Assembly (NCBI GenBank): GCA_902729315.2 | Contig: LR746264.1 | Coordinates: 10,013,878 to 10,077,877, forward strand | DNA: 64,000 bases | DNA from: Spirodela intermedia | Lineage: Eukaryota; Streptophyta; Magnoliopsida; Alismatales; Araceae | Direction of reading: 5' to 3' | Shown: one piece after another, positions 12,881 through 24,430 of the stretch | Layout: each line of letters opens with the position of its first letter | Position numbering within the stretch: the stretch's first letter is position 1 | The notes under the pieces: model-generated | What the model saw: only the letters and a program-made list of their open reading frames with translations | Told to the model about the DNA's origin: nothing | Databases searched by the model: none | Position numbers and translations under genes: made by a program

Positions 12881-13690
12881 ATGAGATCATAATAAAAAAT
12901 AAATCTTTTTGTGAAAGTATGGTAAATATTTCTCCAATGCCTAATAGTGCTCACCCCTCATGAAAAATATGCTTGTATGGTACAATTTTAGATGTTGATA
13001 TAAATGATGATAAAACTAAAACCATTATCATGTCTTTTGATCCATTCACAAATGCCATTCCTTAAATGACCAATCATGAACCAACCCAAAGGACATGAGG
13101 GTTAGTAGATCCATACAAATAGATTAGTTCGAAGACCTTGATCGGCCAGCCCAAATTACTACCTCCACAAAATGTTAAAGAAATAGGTTCTTTAGTTTGC
13201 GACAAGAGAACAAAATAAAATTAGTAAAAGAAACCACTCTCCTCTACATTTTTTTCATCCTATAAATAGTAAAAATGTGGTTTTTATATAACTAAAAATA
13301 GTATATAAAAATAAATAAATCATCTTTAAAAAATACAAAATACAACCAAGTTAGAAGAATACAACAAAAACTTTGGTGTATGAAAGATGGAACAATATTT
13401 TGGGTGTGTCATTAAGCTATCTAGATTTAGTCTTAACTTGACAATATGATAGTATTTTCTGCCTATTTCTCACATAGCCTTCAAAGGTAATGATAGGATA
13501 TAGTTATTTTTTACCACAAGGCATTTCTACATATATTTTTTATTTGTCTACGTAATAATATTTTAGATATAAAGTCAATGAGACTTTTTTTCATTTTAGG
13601 TCATCAAAATTGTTACTTTGGTTCTTGTTGAAGTTCAAGATTGTCACTTTGAATAAAGATGGTCATTCATACATATATATTAAACCTATA

Positions 13691-14866
13691 CACATGTACA
13701 TATATGTGGATAGGTAGTTAGCAAAAGAGAGAGAGTTTCCTTTTTCATGCACACTCACTCATAATTGATTAACATATTGATCTTGTGAAGTTCTAATAAT
13801 TCTCAAGTCTCATTTTTTTAAGAGAATTTTTGCCTTCTTATATAACAATTCTCCACATTTAGTTTGTTGTCCTCCTACTTTAATTTCTCATTTTTTTATA
13901 TAAAATATTTTTTTAAGACCTTGCATGACCTAGTGACATCTATTTTCTCTTTCAGCTAATGCTGGAAGCAATTTTTCTTGCCACATCCTCTTTCTTGACC
14001 AAAATTTGTTGTCATAAAATTTTCCACACATGTAGAATATATGGTGTTAAACTAATTTTATAGTAATGGAGATTTGACTTATTCCATCTTGATTCTGTTT
14101 CCACAATGTATGATAGTGGCCACCAAGGAGTCATATGATTTGAGTAATGATGAAAGAAGGTATAATAGTTTGATCTTCCTTTTCTACCTTGGCCTCAAAA
14201 TAATGAAATTGTGAGATCAACGTATTGAATGAACTCATATGATATAAATATGTCCTTTCTCACACATAACTTAAGATACTTGTTTCTTTGGGTATAACTC
14301 ATTGTAAGAGATTTTGATGGGTATAATATTTTCATTTCTTTCATAAATCAATATAAATATAACTTCAGTAATATTACTCATTACATGATATAAAAATAAC
14401 TGAATTATATTAATTACTTTCAAATCTAATTCATCAAAATCATCATCTAAATATAACTGAATTATATTAATCAATTTCTTCTTTTTCTTAGAAAACCTTG
14501 ATGGGTATAATAACCTAGTTGTAAAATGATTGCCATCAATCTCTTCTACCATAAACCAAAGTCAATTTGGCATCAGATTTTCCAACCACAAATTCTGTCA
14601 TTGGCATCTACAACATTAAATTTCATATCGTAACACCAAGTCAACTCTAATGTCAAATGTTATGATATGAATACCCACAACTGAAGAAAAATTGTGCAAT
14701 CTGTTAACACTATGAAGTGTACAAAATATCTAGACAAAATTTGGAGATTAGAAATCATTAAAAAATGAAAAGGATACAAAAATGATGCATCATAATTTCT
14801 GTTGTTCAACGAAATTTTTGCCACATCGAGAATGTGTGGAATTGATGATTTCATCAAGTTTTAGCT
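13691..14866. other. Intergenic, AT-rich, no gene seen
   Basis: The stretch contains only short chance reading frames and a short internal direct repeat (ATAACTGAATTATATTAAT at ~14,396 and ~14,454). I see no family similarity. Confidence 0.5.
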
Positions 14867-15073
14867 TTGCTTGTATGGTCTGGCTTGCGGCAGGTTTCTC
14901 TCTCCTCCCACCCTCTTTTCTCCCTCTTCTTTCTCTCAAATGGGTGCATACAGAATTATAGACTGGGCTGGGCTGGGATTCCCCGATTGGTTGCATCATC
15001 ATTTCCGCCGTACTCTTCTAAACCCGGGCGACCGGCGTCTTCCAACCCCTTGAACCAGGGGGAAAAGATAGAT

Positions 15074-15120
<47 letters not shown>

Positions 15121-15584
15121 TGCGTGGAGGTTGCGGGGGGCTTCAAATGAGGGGGATAATCGGAAGGAAACCTTCAACGCTGCGCTCAACCCCGCTGGTT
15201 AAATTATTAAAAGCAGGGGGAGGAGGTCGGAAAAGTATGTACATTTTCAGATATTTTATTTTATTTCCATTTAATTTTGTTTTCCATGGAGGGCGATGGC
15301 AATCTTTCGACGAAGACGATCGTGGGAAATTGATGGGCACAGAAGCTTCGTCCAAAGCCATCTAGAAAACCTCATTCATTGCTTCTTTTTCAACGCGGTT
15401 CCAAGTCAAAGATCTGAGAAGCGGAGGTGCACCCAATCATTTAATGAATCAAATAACTAACCTTCCAGACCGCGTCTTCTTGACTTCAGTCTCCTGCAGC
15501 CGTCTAAAACGGTGGCAGTAAGGCTATTCCTTGTACCTGCTCCATTTTATTGAGTTCCTTTTCGATAACCTGTCACGCTAGGCA
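14867..15584. other. GC-richer intergenic DNA with a GA repeat
   Basis: The base composition changes to GC-rich upstream of the intact DC1 locus. Reading frames of 60-111 codons exist on both strands but overlap the GA repeat or each other and show no recognisable domain. I make no gene call. Confidence 0.5.
15077..15118. repeat. (GA)n microsatellite
   Basis: An uninterrupted run of about 21 GA units. Confidence 0.95.
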
Positions 15585-16068
15585 GGGCATCGCCTTCTCC
15601 CACTGGAAGGGACCGACCACCTCCGGCGACACACTCATTCCCGAGATTGATGAGTTGTTGATGAAAGGGACAGATGGGGAGAGAACGAACCCCGGAGTCT
15701 CTCATCACCTAATCCCAAGTGTTGACTACGGCCGAGTCATTTTGGCGTAGCATACGGACAATATACCCTCCTCTCTCTCTCACTCTCTCTCGTTCACACG
15801 CACACACACACAGTGGCATCGGACCCACAGTAGGGTCCCGCGAACTCTCAAAGATTTGGTCACCAATGCTTTTCTAAGAGAGAGAGAGATGGAAGGAAAT
15901 TGTAATGTTTATTTATTGAGTATTATAAGAACCTTAACGGTTTACTAAATATTTTAGGGATGGGTTGAAATCTGATGCTGACTTCGTCCCGTTCGTCCGC
16001 GTGCTTCACATATCCTCCCTAACACGGTCGGGCAAAGTCACACAATTTCTTGCAGAGGATGATGCACT

Positions 16069-16081
16069 GTATATATATATG
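16069..16081 (+). promoter_or_regulatory. TATA-like run upstream of DC1 gene
   Basis: A TATATATATAT run lies about 98 nt before the ATG at 16,179, a plausible core promoter position. The pseudogene copy at 9,802 lacks this run and the following ~50 bp of pyrimidine-rich leader. Confidence 0.4.
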
Positions 16082-16178
16082 ACCCCTCGGCTCTGTTCCC
16101 CCAGCCACCCTCGCTTCCTCCCTCTACCCCCCCTCGTGGAGTATCCTTCCCTCTCTCTGGCAAACAGCGCAGAAGGAA

Positions 16179-16943
16179 ATGAGCCATGAAACTATGCCAG
16201 TGATTACTACCCATTCACTACACCCAGGGCATAAGCTCAAGTTGGAGACTAGGAAAGCCCTTTTCATGTGTGATGGCTGCAAGGAACTAGGAATCTCCTC
16301 TTGCTGGACGTGCGCAGAGTCCTGTAACTTCCACCTTCATCCCCATTGCTTCGACCCTAAAATTTCTCTCCAACATAAGTTGTTCCCAAAATGTAGTTTC
16401 AAATGGGTGGAATCTGGGTTGGAAGACAAAGGCAAACCGCGCGAACAGTCATGCGACGCCTGCAACCTAGGTGCGAAGGGTTACTTCTACCACTGCAATG
16501 ACTGCGGCAAGGACCTGCACCCCTCCTGTGCGAACCTACCCCAATTCCTCTCTGACGGGGAGCTGAAACTGGAGCTCAAGAATAAGATGCCCACTGAGTG
16601 CGAGAAGTGCGGCTGGAAGAACCAGGATATTTATTGGCGCTACGTCTCGACCTGCAAGACTGTCGCCCTTCATATATCCTGCATGAAGGACCTGCTCCTG
16701 AAGAACTGGATGAAGAAAGAGGGTAGCTCTCAGGGCTCCGCCGTCGAGGACGGCGGCAATGAATCAGTGAGAAGAACGCCGGAGCTCGGGATTGTCATCG
16801 GGGAAAAGGAAAAGAAGAAGCCAGCGAAGATGGAGAAGATGAAGAAGATGTTTCAACTAGTAGTTCCGATCATCCTCAGCGTTGCAGTCGGGGATCCAGT
16901 ATCTTTGACTGCGAGTTTAATTGCTAGCCTGCTCTCTGGCTGA
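16179..16943 (+). CDS. DC1 (C1-like) zinc-binding domain protein, single exon
   Basis: An intact 254-residue protein from one exon. It has three Cys/His modules of the plant DC1 type: about residues 12-57 (HPGHKL, CDGC, CWTC, HPHC), 66-117 (CDAC, HCNDCGKDLHPSC) and 137-168 (CEKCG, CKTVALHISC). A low-complexity basic stretch follows (GEKEKKKPAKMEKMKKM), then a hydrophobic tail at about 226-254 that could bind a membrane or pack as a helix. DC1 proteins are a large plant family. A few are linked to stress and immune responses, but no biochemical role can be read from this sequence. The start is the first ATG of the frame, and the same ATG is kept in the pseudogene copy. It is the only intact member of three local copies. 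Its 3' end faces the 3' end of eL36, about 760 bp away. Confidence 0.9.
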   Translation: MSHETMPVITTHSLHPGHKLKLETRKALFMCDGCKELGISSCWTCAESCNFHLHPHCFDPKISLQHKLFPKCSFKWVESGLEDKGKPREQSCDACNLGAKGYFYHCNDCGKDLHPSCANLPQFLSDGELKLELKNKMPTECEKCGWKNQDIYWRYVSTCKTVALHISCMKDLLLKNWMKKEGSSQGSAVEDGGNESVRRTPELGIVIGEKEKKKPAKMEKMKKMFQLVVPIILSVAVGDPVSLTASLIASLLSG

Positions 16944-17704
16944 TCTCTACCCTCTCTACTCTCTCAGTTTGAAAATTCTCCTCCCTCTTGTTGTGAAATT
17001 CCTAGCCTGCTCTGGGGCTGCTATCTACCATCTCTAGTCTCTCGTCTTGAAAAATCTTTTTTCCTTTTGGCTGTGAAATGTGCGCATCTCCAAGATGCCG
17101 TTGTTTTGGGTGTAATCGTCTGATAAGATCGCTTGTCTCCATTCAGTTAAATGATGGCTTGCTATGAGGTTGTGGATAAATGATGCCTTGTTAATTAATA
17201 CTCTCCGCCTCGTCGCCAAGAAGAACGCGAGCTTCTAAGAGCTCGATATAGGTATGATCAACATGTAAACTCCTCCAAGTTGGTCCTCACGGGGAACCCA
17301 GTTGCGGATCACATGGAGTCCGTAGAGATTATAGAAGCTTGGTGGGATTTATCCGCAGTTGACTAAACTGTGTCTATCCCAGAGCAAAGTCGACATCGAC
17401 ATGAGCTTACTCTGTCAAAAGCCATCTATCTTTAAGTAGATCGATCGAGTGTGGTGCAAGAACCAATGATAGCCTGTGGGACGACATGAGATCCATGATG
17501 ACCGTGGTCATTAGTTTGGCTTCACTGTCTCAATCAGTGTAACAAAGGGACGACTAGCCCAGCCATGCGAGAGAGAGAGAGAGAGAGGGGGAGGGGGGGA
17601 AGAAGAATAATTTTTTTCATTCACAAAGATATACCAGCCCGGACCTAAATCAGAAGAACAAATTGGAAAACGGATTGCCTCTCGATGGAAGAGCGAAGAA
17701 CCCA

Positions 17705-20287
17705 TTACTTCTTCTTGTCAGAAACACCAGCGGACCTGCGTATAGATCAAAGCGAATAATGTTGGCGACAACCATACACTAGCATGAAAGAGAATTCAAG
17801 TCCAATGAAAAGTAGATATGACAAACGAAGAGAGCAAAACGCTTGAAACCTTTAGAATAAGAAATATTTCATCTTTTACATGGTAACATAAATGTGAGCT
17901 TCTAGAACCAGCACAGTGCGCGACAAACTGATTTCCCAGGAATTATTTATAAAAGGCTATGAAACTCACTGTTAAAATGCCAAGGAGCGCACCTAGGTGC
18001 TTCATCTTTTACCAAAGTAATTAAAGCACGCAATATAATAGCAGCTGCCCACAAAACGAAATGGTACTTTAACATTTTCGCAGGGAAATTCGGCAGCTAT
18101 TTTGATAACTGGGTAAGGAGCAGTGGTGGTCTGGTGTGGTCATCACTCATCTAAGGGGAACCGTGAAGAATTTAATTTTGCATTTGTATCTTTGACCAGT
18201 GATATGTGCATGATCGGGTGTCATATTCAGCAAGGGTTGCATATAATTGACGATTAATTAACCCGTTATGTCAGATACCTCCTAAGTCTTGAATTACCCA
18301 CAAAAGCATACTGGCAACACTGAAATAGTCAAGCTTGCCGTTCATTCTTATATACCAATGCAGACAAAATCATCTAGTTTAAAAGCATTATAGCAGTTGC
18401 TTGCAGCTGTTTTCAGTGGTGTGGCAAAAAATAAACAGAGGTTGAGGATTCCTCCGACTTAGTGATATCCTCATGAAAGTTTCCAAACAAGGGCCAGATG
18501 TATACATTTCCAGAAGTATCCTTCCTGGAAGCATATCAAACTACAAAAAATCCTCAAGATGGAAACAGTAGGATGAAGAAAGAAGATTCATCATGTCACA
18601 AACTGAGGAATTGTAAGACGGGAAATCGCCTGGCATTAATAATGCAGTCTTTAGCGCATCACAATGAAACTGAGACAAACCCATTTGACAGAAGTTTGTC
18701 ATCGACGAACATCAGAATATGGTAGAGATTGGTTGACAGAAAAAAGTTTTATGGTAGAATAAAAACAGAGAAAAAACGGAAAAGGAAATCCTGTATCTTC
18801 TCAGAGCAAAACTCCACACAGATAATAAACTGGATCAAGCCAAACTACCCAAAATTTGAGGATGTAAACATCGCCGAGCTTGTCTCAGTTAACCGAAAAA
18901 TGAAGGTTGCAAAACTAATCCAACGTCAAAGGGTCGTCGTTAAAATAACCACGGATGATTTTTTGGACGAACATTAAGGCCAGAATCCAGAAAAAAAACA
19001 AAAGTCCACAGCTTATACGTTTCTGATATTTGTACAAGAAAGGGAAGCTACACCCCCGTAATAGGCTTCCTAGAAGCCAGTCTCGTAATGACATGGATCG
19101 ACAGAATGTTGAGAATAAACCTTAGTTGTTTAAAATAATGAATAATGATGGTTAAATTGGTAAGTTTTCTAAGTTTTGACGGAAAGAGGTGAGCTCTCTG
19201 GTGGGATCGGGCACTTTTCTGGAAATAAAATAGAAAAAATACTTGCTGACAAAAAGCACGGTCAAGCTTCCATGTAAACAGAGTACATTACAAACTCCTG
19301 GCTAAAGGGCAATAAAGTAAACACTTCGGTAGAATGAAAAAAATAATGAGGCAATTACTATAATGAAAAGATGAATTCCCGCTAAGAAATCCTTTAGTTC
19401 AGTCGAGATGTTCTGCAAATATGTATTGGTCCTCTAACGCCTGAACAGAGTTCACCTCTCATGAAGAAGTCTGGTCATACGTTCCAACACGATATGCAGA
19501 TCTAAACGACAGTACAAATAAAATCAAATTACACATTTTAAGACATTCATGCGTGCCATTCTAGAAGTGAATTTTTATGCGGGTTGTAAGGCCATTTAGA
19601 TAATCCCGATGAAAAAAAAAACTTGGCGTCAAAAACAGTTTTACTGGAATATAAGGGACATCTTTCGAGGTAGAGACGTATGCTAGCGTCAGGATAACGA
19701 ATAAATATAAACATGTGACACAAATCTGTGTGGGGTAAATAAAAGCGTCAAATAGAAACCAGGGCACTTACCGCATCTTCCTCAAAACGCCTGCCATTTC
19801 TTCACGCTTCTTCTTTGCTCTCTTGTGTGTACCCAGCTTTCTTTTCGCCAATTTTAGAGCGCGCTTGTCCTTGCCGACTTTCAGGAGTTCGGTGATTCTC
19901 TTCTCATAGGGAGCAAACCCAGCAACTTCTCTAATCAAGTTCCGGACAAAGTGCACCCTCTTGCTCGTTTTCTGGAACAGTACAAGGATCGTTTCTCACA
20001 TCTCATAAACAAGAAACAAGCGGTGTGTTTTCTAAGACATCAAGAGATGAACAACGTAGAAAGATGCCCCGTACAGATTCTCAGGACAAACTGTTAAGAG
20101 AACGAGCTACGGAAAACTATTTGGTTACTAAAAGCGGGAATCTCCTCAAATTATTGGTCACTGTAAACAGAAGCACACTTCGTACCCCTTTGCGAGCAGT
20201 CGGGCGAGGAGCCAACTCGCGTTTTGTGACGACGTGCCCCTTGTTGAGCCCAACAAAGAGGCCGCTGTTCGGCTGCTTCGGAGCCAT
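17705..20287 (-). CDS. RPL36: 60S ribosomal protein eL36
   Basis: Three coding exons on the minus strand: 20,287-20,186 (34 codons, starting [18 protein letters not shown]), 19,971-19,772 (200 nt, through [18 protein letters not shown] and [18 protein letters not shown]), and a 31-nt last exon 17,735-17,705 encoding SAGVSDKKK and the TAA. Donors are GTACG and GTAAGT; both acceptors are CAG. The total of 333 nt gives exactly 110 residues, the usual eL36 size, so exon 3 is well supported even though intron 2 is about 2.0 kb. eL36 is a basic structural protein of the large cytosolic ribosomal subunit. A 5' UTR intron is likely but was not placed. A telo-box lies near the probable transcription start. 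Intron 2 and exon 3 belong to the duplicated segment seen twice to the left. Confidence 0.93.
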
Positions 20288-20669
20288 ACCGGTGGTGTTC
20301 TGGACATTGGCCCGAAAGGTCAAGCAAGCAGCGCAATGACAGAAAATAACATGGAATTAGAGAAACGTAGGTCAACAACATGCGCTGGGCACTAAAGACA
20401 ACATACATCCGAGATCAAAGAAAACAACCATGAAAAACCGATTAAACGACCATAAATGTTTCGAATAACCCATGCCCTTCAGCGATGTAATCCATCGGTG
20501 ACGGATATGGCTTTGAGAACTTGACCCTGCCAAAACACAGAGAAATGGCCATCCCTCGATGGTATCCAGAAACAAAAGGACAGCTCGAATTTGGCATCCA
20601 TGGCAACGGATTCTACCTCTCAATTCCTCCAAGCTCCGGCGTCGACGGTGCCGTGATGCAGCGGAGGAC

Positions 20670-20678
20670 AAACCCTAG
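20670..20678 (-). promoter_or_regulatory. Telo-box (AAACCCTAG) in eL36 promoter
   Basis: AAACCCTAG is present about 380 bp upstream of the eL36 start codon. Telo-boxes near the transcription start are a known feature of plant ribosomal-protein genes, where they act with site II elements. The assignment is from motif and position only. Confidence 0.45.
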
Positions 20679-20839
20679 CTTTCGAAATACGGAGAATATA
20701 TTGCCCGCCCCACAGGATTCCAAGGAAATGACGATAAAACGCTTATCTTACACTTTATTACGAAAATACCCGGTCCAACATGAGGGTTGGCAGGTTTATG
20801 TGAACCGGCCGATTTGAAGACCTCGACCTCCCCCAATTT

Positions 20840-22330
20840 TTTTTTTAAATCTTCAATATACGATATAAATAAATAAATAAATAATGACATTGCGTAGAAA
20901 AAAACACACAATTTTATATTTTTCTCACCCAATAAAATACTCCTATGTACACTTTTTCATCTTTAAATATTATACAAATTTTATAAATACGTATATAAAT
21001 CGTTTTAAATATATATAATAAAATGAAGCTAACGAAATATAATCGTCTTAAAAATATATAATAAAATGAAGCTAACGGAATATAACCAATACTTTGGTGC
21101 GACATCTTAGGCTATCAGCATTTCATCAAACTCACGCATTCTACGTGTCATGTGGTGATCGACCTAATGAATACACTAGTGCTCTTGATGAGATGCTGAA
21201 TGACCACGAGATGCAGGACTTAACTGCCATTTAAATGGGTGGTTGAATTGTTAATCGATATAGATGGCTTAGTGGTGTGAGTCCCTACAGTGGGCCCTTC
21301 TATGAGATCAGTATGGCCCATTAACCCTTACCAACCACCCTTGGTGTACAAATACTGTCGCACCCCTTTTGGGCAACCATTTTATGAGAAACTCCTTTTT
21401 GCTTCCATAACTGCTGGATAAGTCAACGAATTTAGGGGGTCTGAAGGCAAAAGTAAAGAAACAAAAGGGTCCTCCAATAATTTAGTCATTTATATTATAT
21501 CGTAATAAAAAAACGGTGCATTGTTTTCTTTTTATTTCCTCCGTATTTTCTTAGTCCCATGGGTTTTTTTTTTATACGCCGCTCCCCTCGACGCCGCCGA
21601 CATCAATTCTTGCCACGTGGGAGAAATCACCAACTACCCCGACCTACCGGAACGGGCCACCGCGGAGTTTATTGGTCCGGTCCAGCCCACTACCGCTGCA
21701 TTCTAGGGATCCACGACGGTCCGAAAATCAACGGGGCCCTTTGAGTTGACTGCTCTCGGGCCCACCAGAACGGCCGCCTCGTGCGCGCGATGTGCGACCT
21801 TTAAGAAAATACGCGCCATTCGGCGCAGCTGATCGGACCATGAACGCTCTGACAGCTGCCCGAACCAGCTGACCGAGCTGCCCGAAGAGGTGGAAGAATA
21901 TCTGGAGTAGTTACTACGGGCTAGGGGGCCCCATAGGGGTGTTGTCGTCACCGGCGGGGCCCAGTGGAGCGTTGAACAAGGTAGTATATGCATTAACTAT
22001 AATTTACTTTGGCATATTCGTTTTAGCCCCCATAAATTACATAGACAACGGACTGAATATATTTTTAATTATATTGACTATAATCTTATTAGTAAAAGAA
22101 AAAAAAAAAACCGAGGTAGTGGAGAAGGGGCTCAAGTGCCGCTTTACCCAGCCGCAGTGGTCGTCCTCTTCCCCTCGACCTCCCCTCGCAGGCAGCGGAG
22201 GGACGAGGGGGCGGCTGTCGGTGAGCCGGAAGTTCGGCGGCGGCGGCGGAGGGAGCAGCTGCCGCAGCATCGACCCTTCTCACTTGGCCGGGGTGTGGGG
22301 CTTTGCTGGTGGCGGTGGAGTTGGACGGAG
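20840..22330. other. Intergenic region between divergent eL36 and XB3-like genes
   Basis: The left part (20,840-21,110) is AT-rich with the short direct repeat AAATATATAATAAAATGAAG (at ~21,007 and ~21,052). The right part (21,560-22,330) is GC-rich and ends in the XB3-like 5' UTR, with a poly-A run (22,098-22,111) and GGC-type repeats (22,232-22,248). Reading frames in the GC-rich part overlap on both strands and resemble no family. Confidence 0.5.
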
Positions 22331-22333
22331 AGA

Positions 22334-24430
22334 ATGGGGCAGGGCCTGAGCTGCACCTGGTCCCGCCAGGAGAATGAGTTCTTCGGGGCCGTGCAGGCGG
22401 GGGACGCCGAGATAGTTGAGAGCCTGCTGGAAGCGGAGCCGGAGCTCCTCCATCTGACCACCGTCTACGATCGCCTCTCGCCGCTCCACATCGCCGCCGC
22501 TAATGGCCGGATCGAGGTGGAGTTCTGTTCCCTCTTTCTTTGTTACGATGTCGTTTCTGTAGGCATCGCCGTTTGTGGATCCCGAATACGGGGGACATTG
22601 GATGATGGATTTCTATTGCATGAACAGGTTCTCTCCCTGATCTTGGATCGATCAGTTCATCCGGATCTTTTGAACAGATACAAGCAGGTAATGGTGCATC
22701 AGAATTTGGGAATTCTATTGGAGGTTTCAGATTTATCCCCCTAGTTTTTCGACATTTTAGCGGATAGAATATGTTAATCCTCTTTCACTCACTCTCTGTC
22801 TCCCTGTCTCTCTCTTTCTCTCCGCGCGGGAATGTCGGAGTAGACTCCCCTGATGCTGGCTGCGATGCACGGGAAGATATCCTGCGTGAAGAAGCTCCTC
22901 CAAGCCGGCGCCAATGTCGGGAGATTTCTTTTTCTCTCCTCCTCCCGAAATTACGGTGCTACCATAGTCGACTGAGAAACCTAATCTGGCTAGCTTTTGG
23001 CTCTTACCAGATTTTGACATTCGATTCACTGCACGGAAGAACTTGCTTGCATCACGCGGCTTACTATGGCCACTCTGATTGCCTGCGGGAGATCCTCTCT
23101 GCCGCGCATTCCAACCCTGTCGCCTATTCTTGGTGAGTATTTTTTTTAAAAAATCGCTGTTAGTTTCAACTATTTATTGTTATTCATCGCTCGAGATTGC
23201 CACTTTGGGGATCCATTCCCTCCGGTATGTTCTTCAGGGGCTTCGCCAGATTCGTCAACGTGAGAGATGGGGACGGGGCGACTCCTCTACACCTCGCTGC
23301 GAGGCAGAGGCGGGCGGACTGTGTTCATCTCCTGCTAGACAACGGGGCTCTCGTCTGTGCCTCGACGGGCAGCTACAGGTAAAGAAATCCCCTTTGAAAA
23401 ATCTCACCATTGGAAGTCCACGGAGTCTCTACTACTGGGAGCCTTTCATCTGCATTCGTTCCTGTCTTAGCGTTGGAACTCTACTGCAGCTACCCCGGGA
23501 GCACCCCACTTCACCTGGCTGCTCGTGGGGGGTCATTGGAGTGCGTTCGGGAGTTGCTAGCTTGGGGAGCAGATCGGCTCCAGCGAGACTCTTCTGGGTA
23601 AATTCTCCCGATGGATCCTAAATTTTGTTCTGATTGATTCCGGCGAACCTGGAGAGCGCAAAGGCATGATCTTCTCCTTCGGTATCTGCAGGAGAATACC
23701 CTATGCTGTCGCCCTGAAGAGGAAACACGGGGCGTGCGCAGCCCTTCTGAATCCCTCCTCCGCAGAGCCCTTAGTCTGGCCTTCCCCTCTGAAGTTCATC
23801 AGTGAGCTAAACTCGGACGCGAAGACCCTGCTTGAAAGGGCCCTCATGCGGGCCAACAAAGAACGGGAGAAGAACATACTCAAGGGGACGTCGTTCTCTC
23901 TTCCATCACCATCTCACTCCGACGATGAGGACGACGACGATTCATCCCAGGTATTCTCAACCGAACAATTCAAATCCATTTTTCTGCTGAATTGAGAAGC
24001 GGAAACAAAACTGATGGTGTGTGGGGGACTGTTGCAGGGCGACGGCACCGAGCTATGCTGCATCTGCTTCGACCAGGCGTGCACCATCGAGGTCCGGGAC
24101 TGCGGTCATCAGATGTGCGCTCACTGCACCTTGGCGCTGTGCTGCCACAACAAGCCCAACCCGGCAACCCTCTGCGCGGCTGCCCCCGTCTGCCCATTCT
24201 GCCGCAGCGGCATCTCCCGCCTGGTGGTGGCCGAAGCCAAGATAGAGGAGGAGAGGGAAAGGGACGGCCCGTGGAAGCTGAGGAGGTCCAAGAAGTCGAA
24301 GAACCCCTGCGAGAGCGGCGGCAGCAGCAGCTTCAAAGGCCTGACCTCCGCCATGGGCTCATTCGGCAGGGTCGGCCGGGGCAGCTCGGGGAGGATCGCC
24401 GACAGCAGCGACCTGGTCGACAAGCCTTGA
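22334..24430 (+). CDS. XB3: Ankyrin-repeat RING E3 ubiquitin ligase, XB3/XBAT31 type
   Basis: Eight exons: 22,334-22,516, 22,628-22,687, 22,844-22,915, 23,011-23,132, 23,238-23,378, 23,490-23,597, 23,692-23,950 and 24,038-24,430. All junctions are GT-AG and in frame, giving 445 residues (rice XB3 is about 450). The N-terminus MGQGLSC is a predicted N-myristoylation (Gly2) and palmitoylation (Cys7) signal, so plasma-membrane attachment is likely. Ankyrin repeats fill about residues 45-255 (LHIAAANGRIE, LHHAAYYGHSDC, TPLHLAARQRR, TPLHLAARGGS). A C-terminal RING begins CCICFDQ at about 322 and continues DCGHQMC and CPFC. A conserved Ser-rich tail (SSSFKGL) follows. XB3 in rice binds and is phosphorylated by the immune receptor XA21. 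This gene is the same subfamily by exon order and tail, but its partner here is unknown. It is convergent with the next gene. Confidence 0.95.

Larger units (their letters stand above)
9190..13690. repeat. DC1/eL36 segmental duplication, copy 2
   Basis: The upstream flank 9,190-9,801 matches 15,585-16,178, including the TC microsatellite. The DC1 pseudogene follows. After inserted elements (10,305-12,880), 12,890-13,690 matches 7,955-9,060 of copy 1 and in part 19,230-19,560 of copy 3. The part equivalent to 16,700-19,230, including the eL36 terminal exon, has been replaced by transposon DNA. Confidence 0.7.
15585..21130. repeat. DC1/eL36 segmental duplication, copy 3 (intact locus)
   Basis: This is the copy that keeps both genes: DC1 on the plus strand and eL36 on the minus strand, with their shared 3' intergenic DNA. 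The two decayed copies to the left align with it piecewise. It keeps its GC content while the others have become AT-rich, so it is probably the ancestral or selected copy. Confidence 0.7.

Noticed and set aside
12553-12954. 133-residue minus-strand frame
   Set aside because: It is antisense to the Copia-2 end and its LTR; no domain.
14867-15365. Overlapping frames of 60-111 codons around the GA repeat
   Set aside because: Part of the length comes from the GA repeat itself, frames exist on both strands, and no similarity to a family was recognised.
22136-22744. 202-residue plus-strand frame at the XB3-like gene start
   Set aside because: It begins in the 5' UTR, is out of frame before 22,334 with respect to domain content, and reads into intron 1. 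The spliced model explains the locus.
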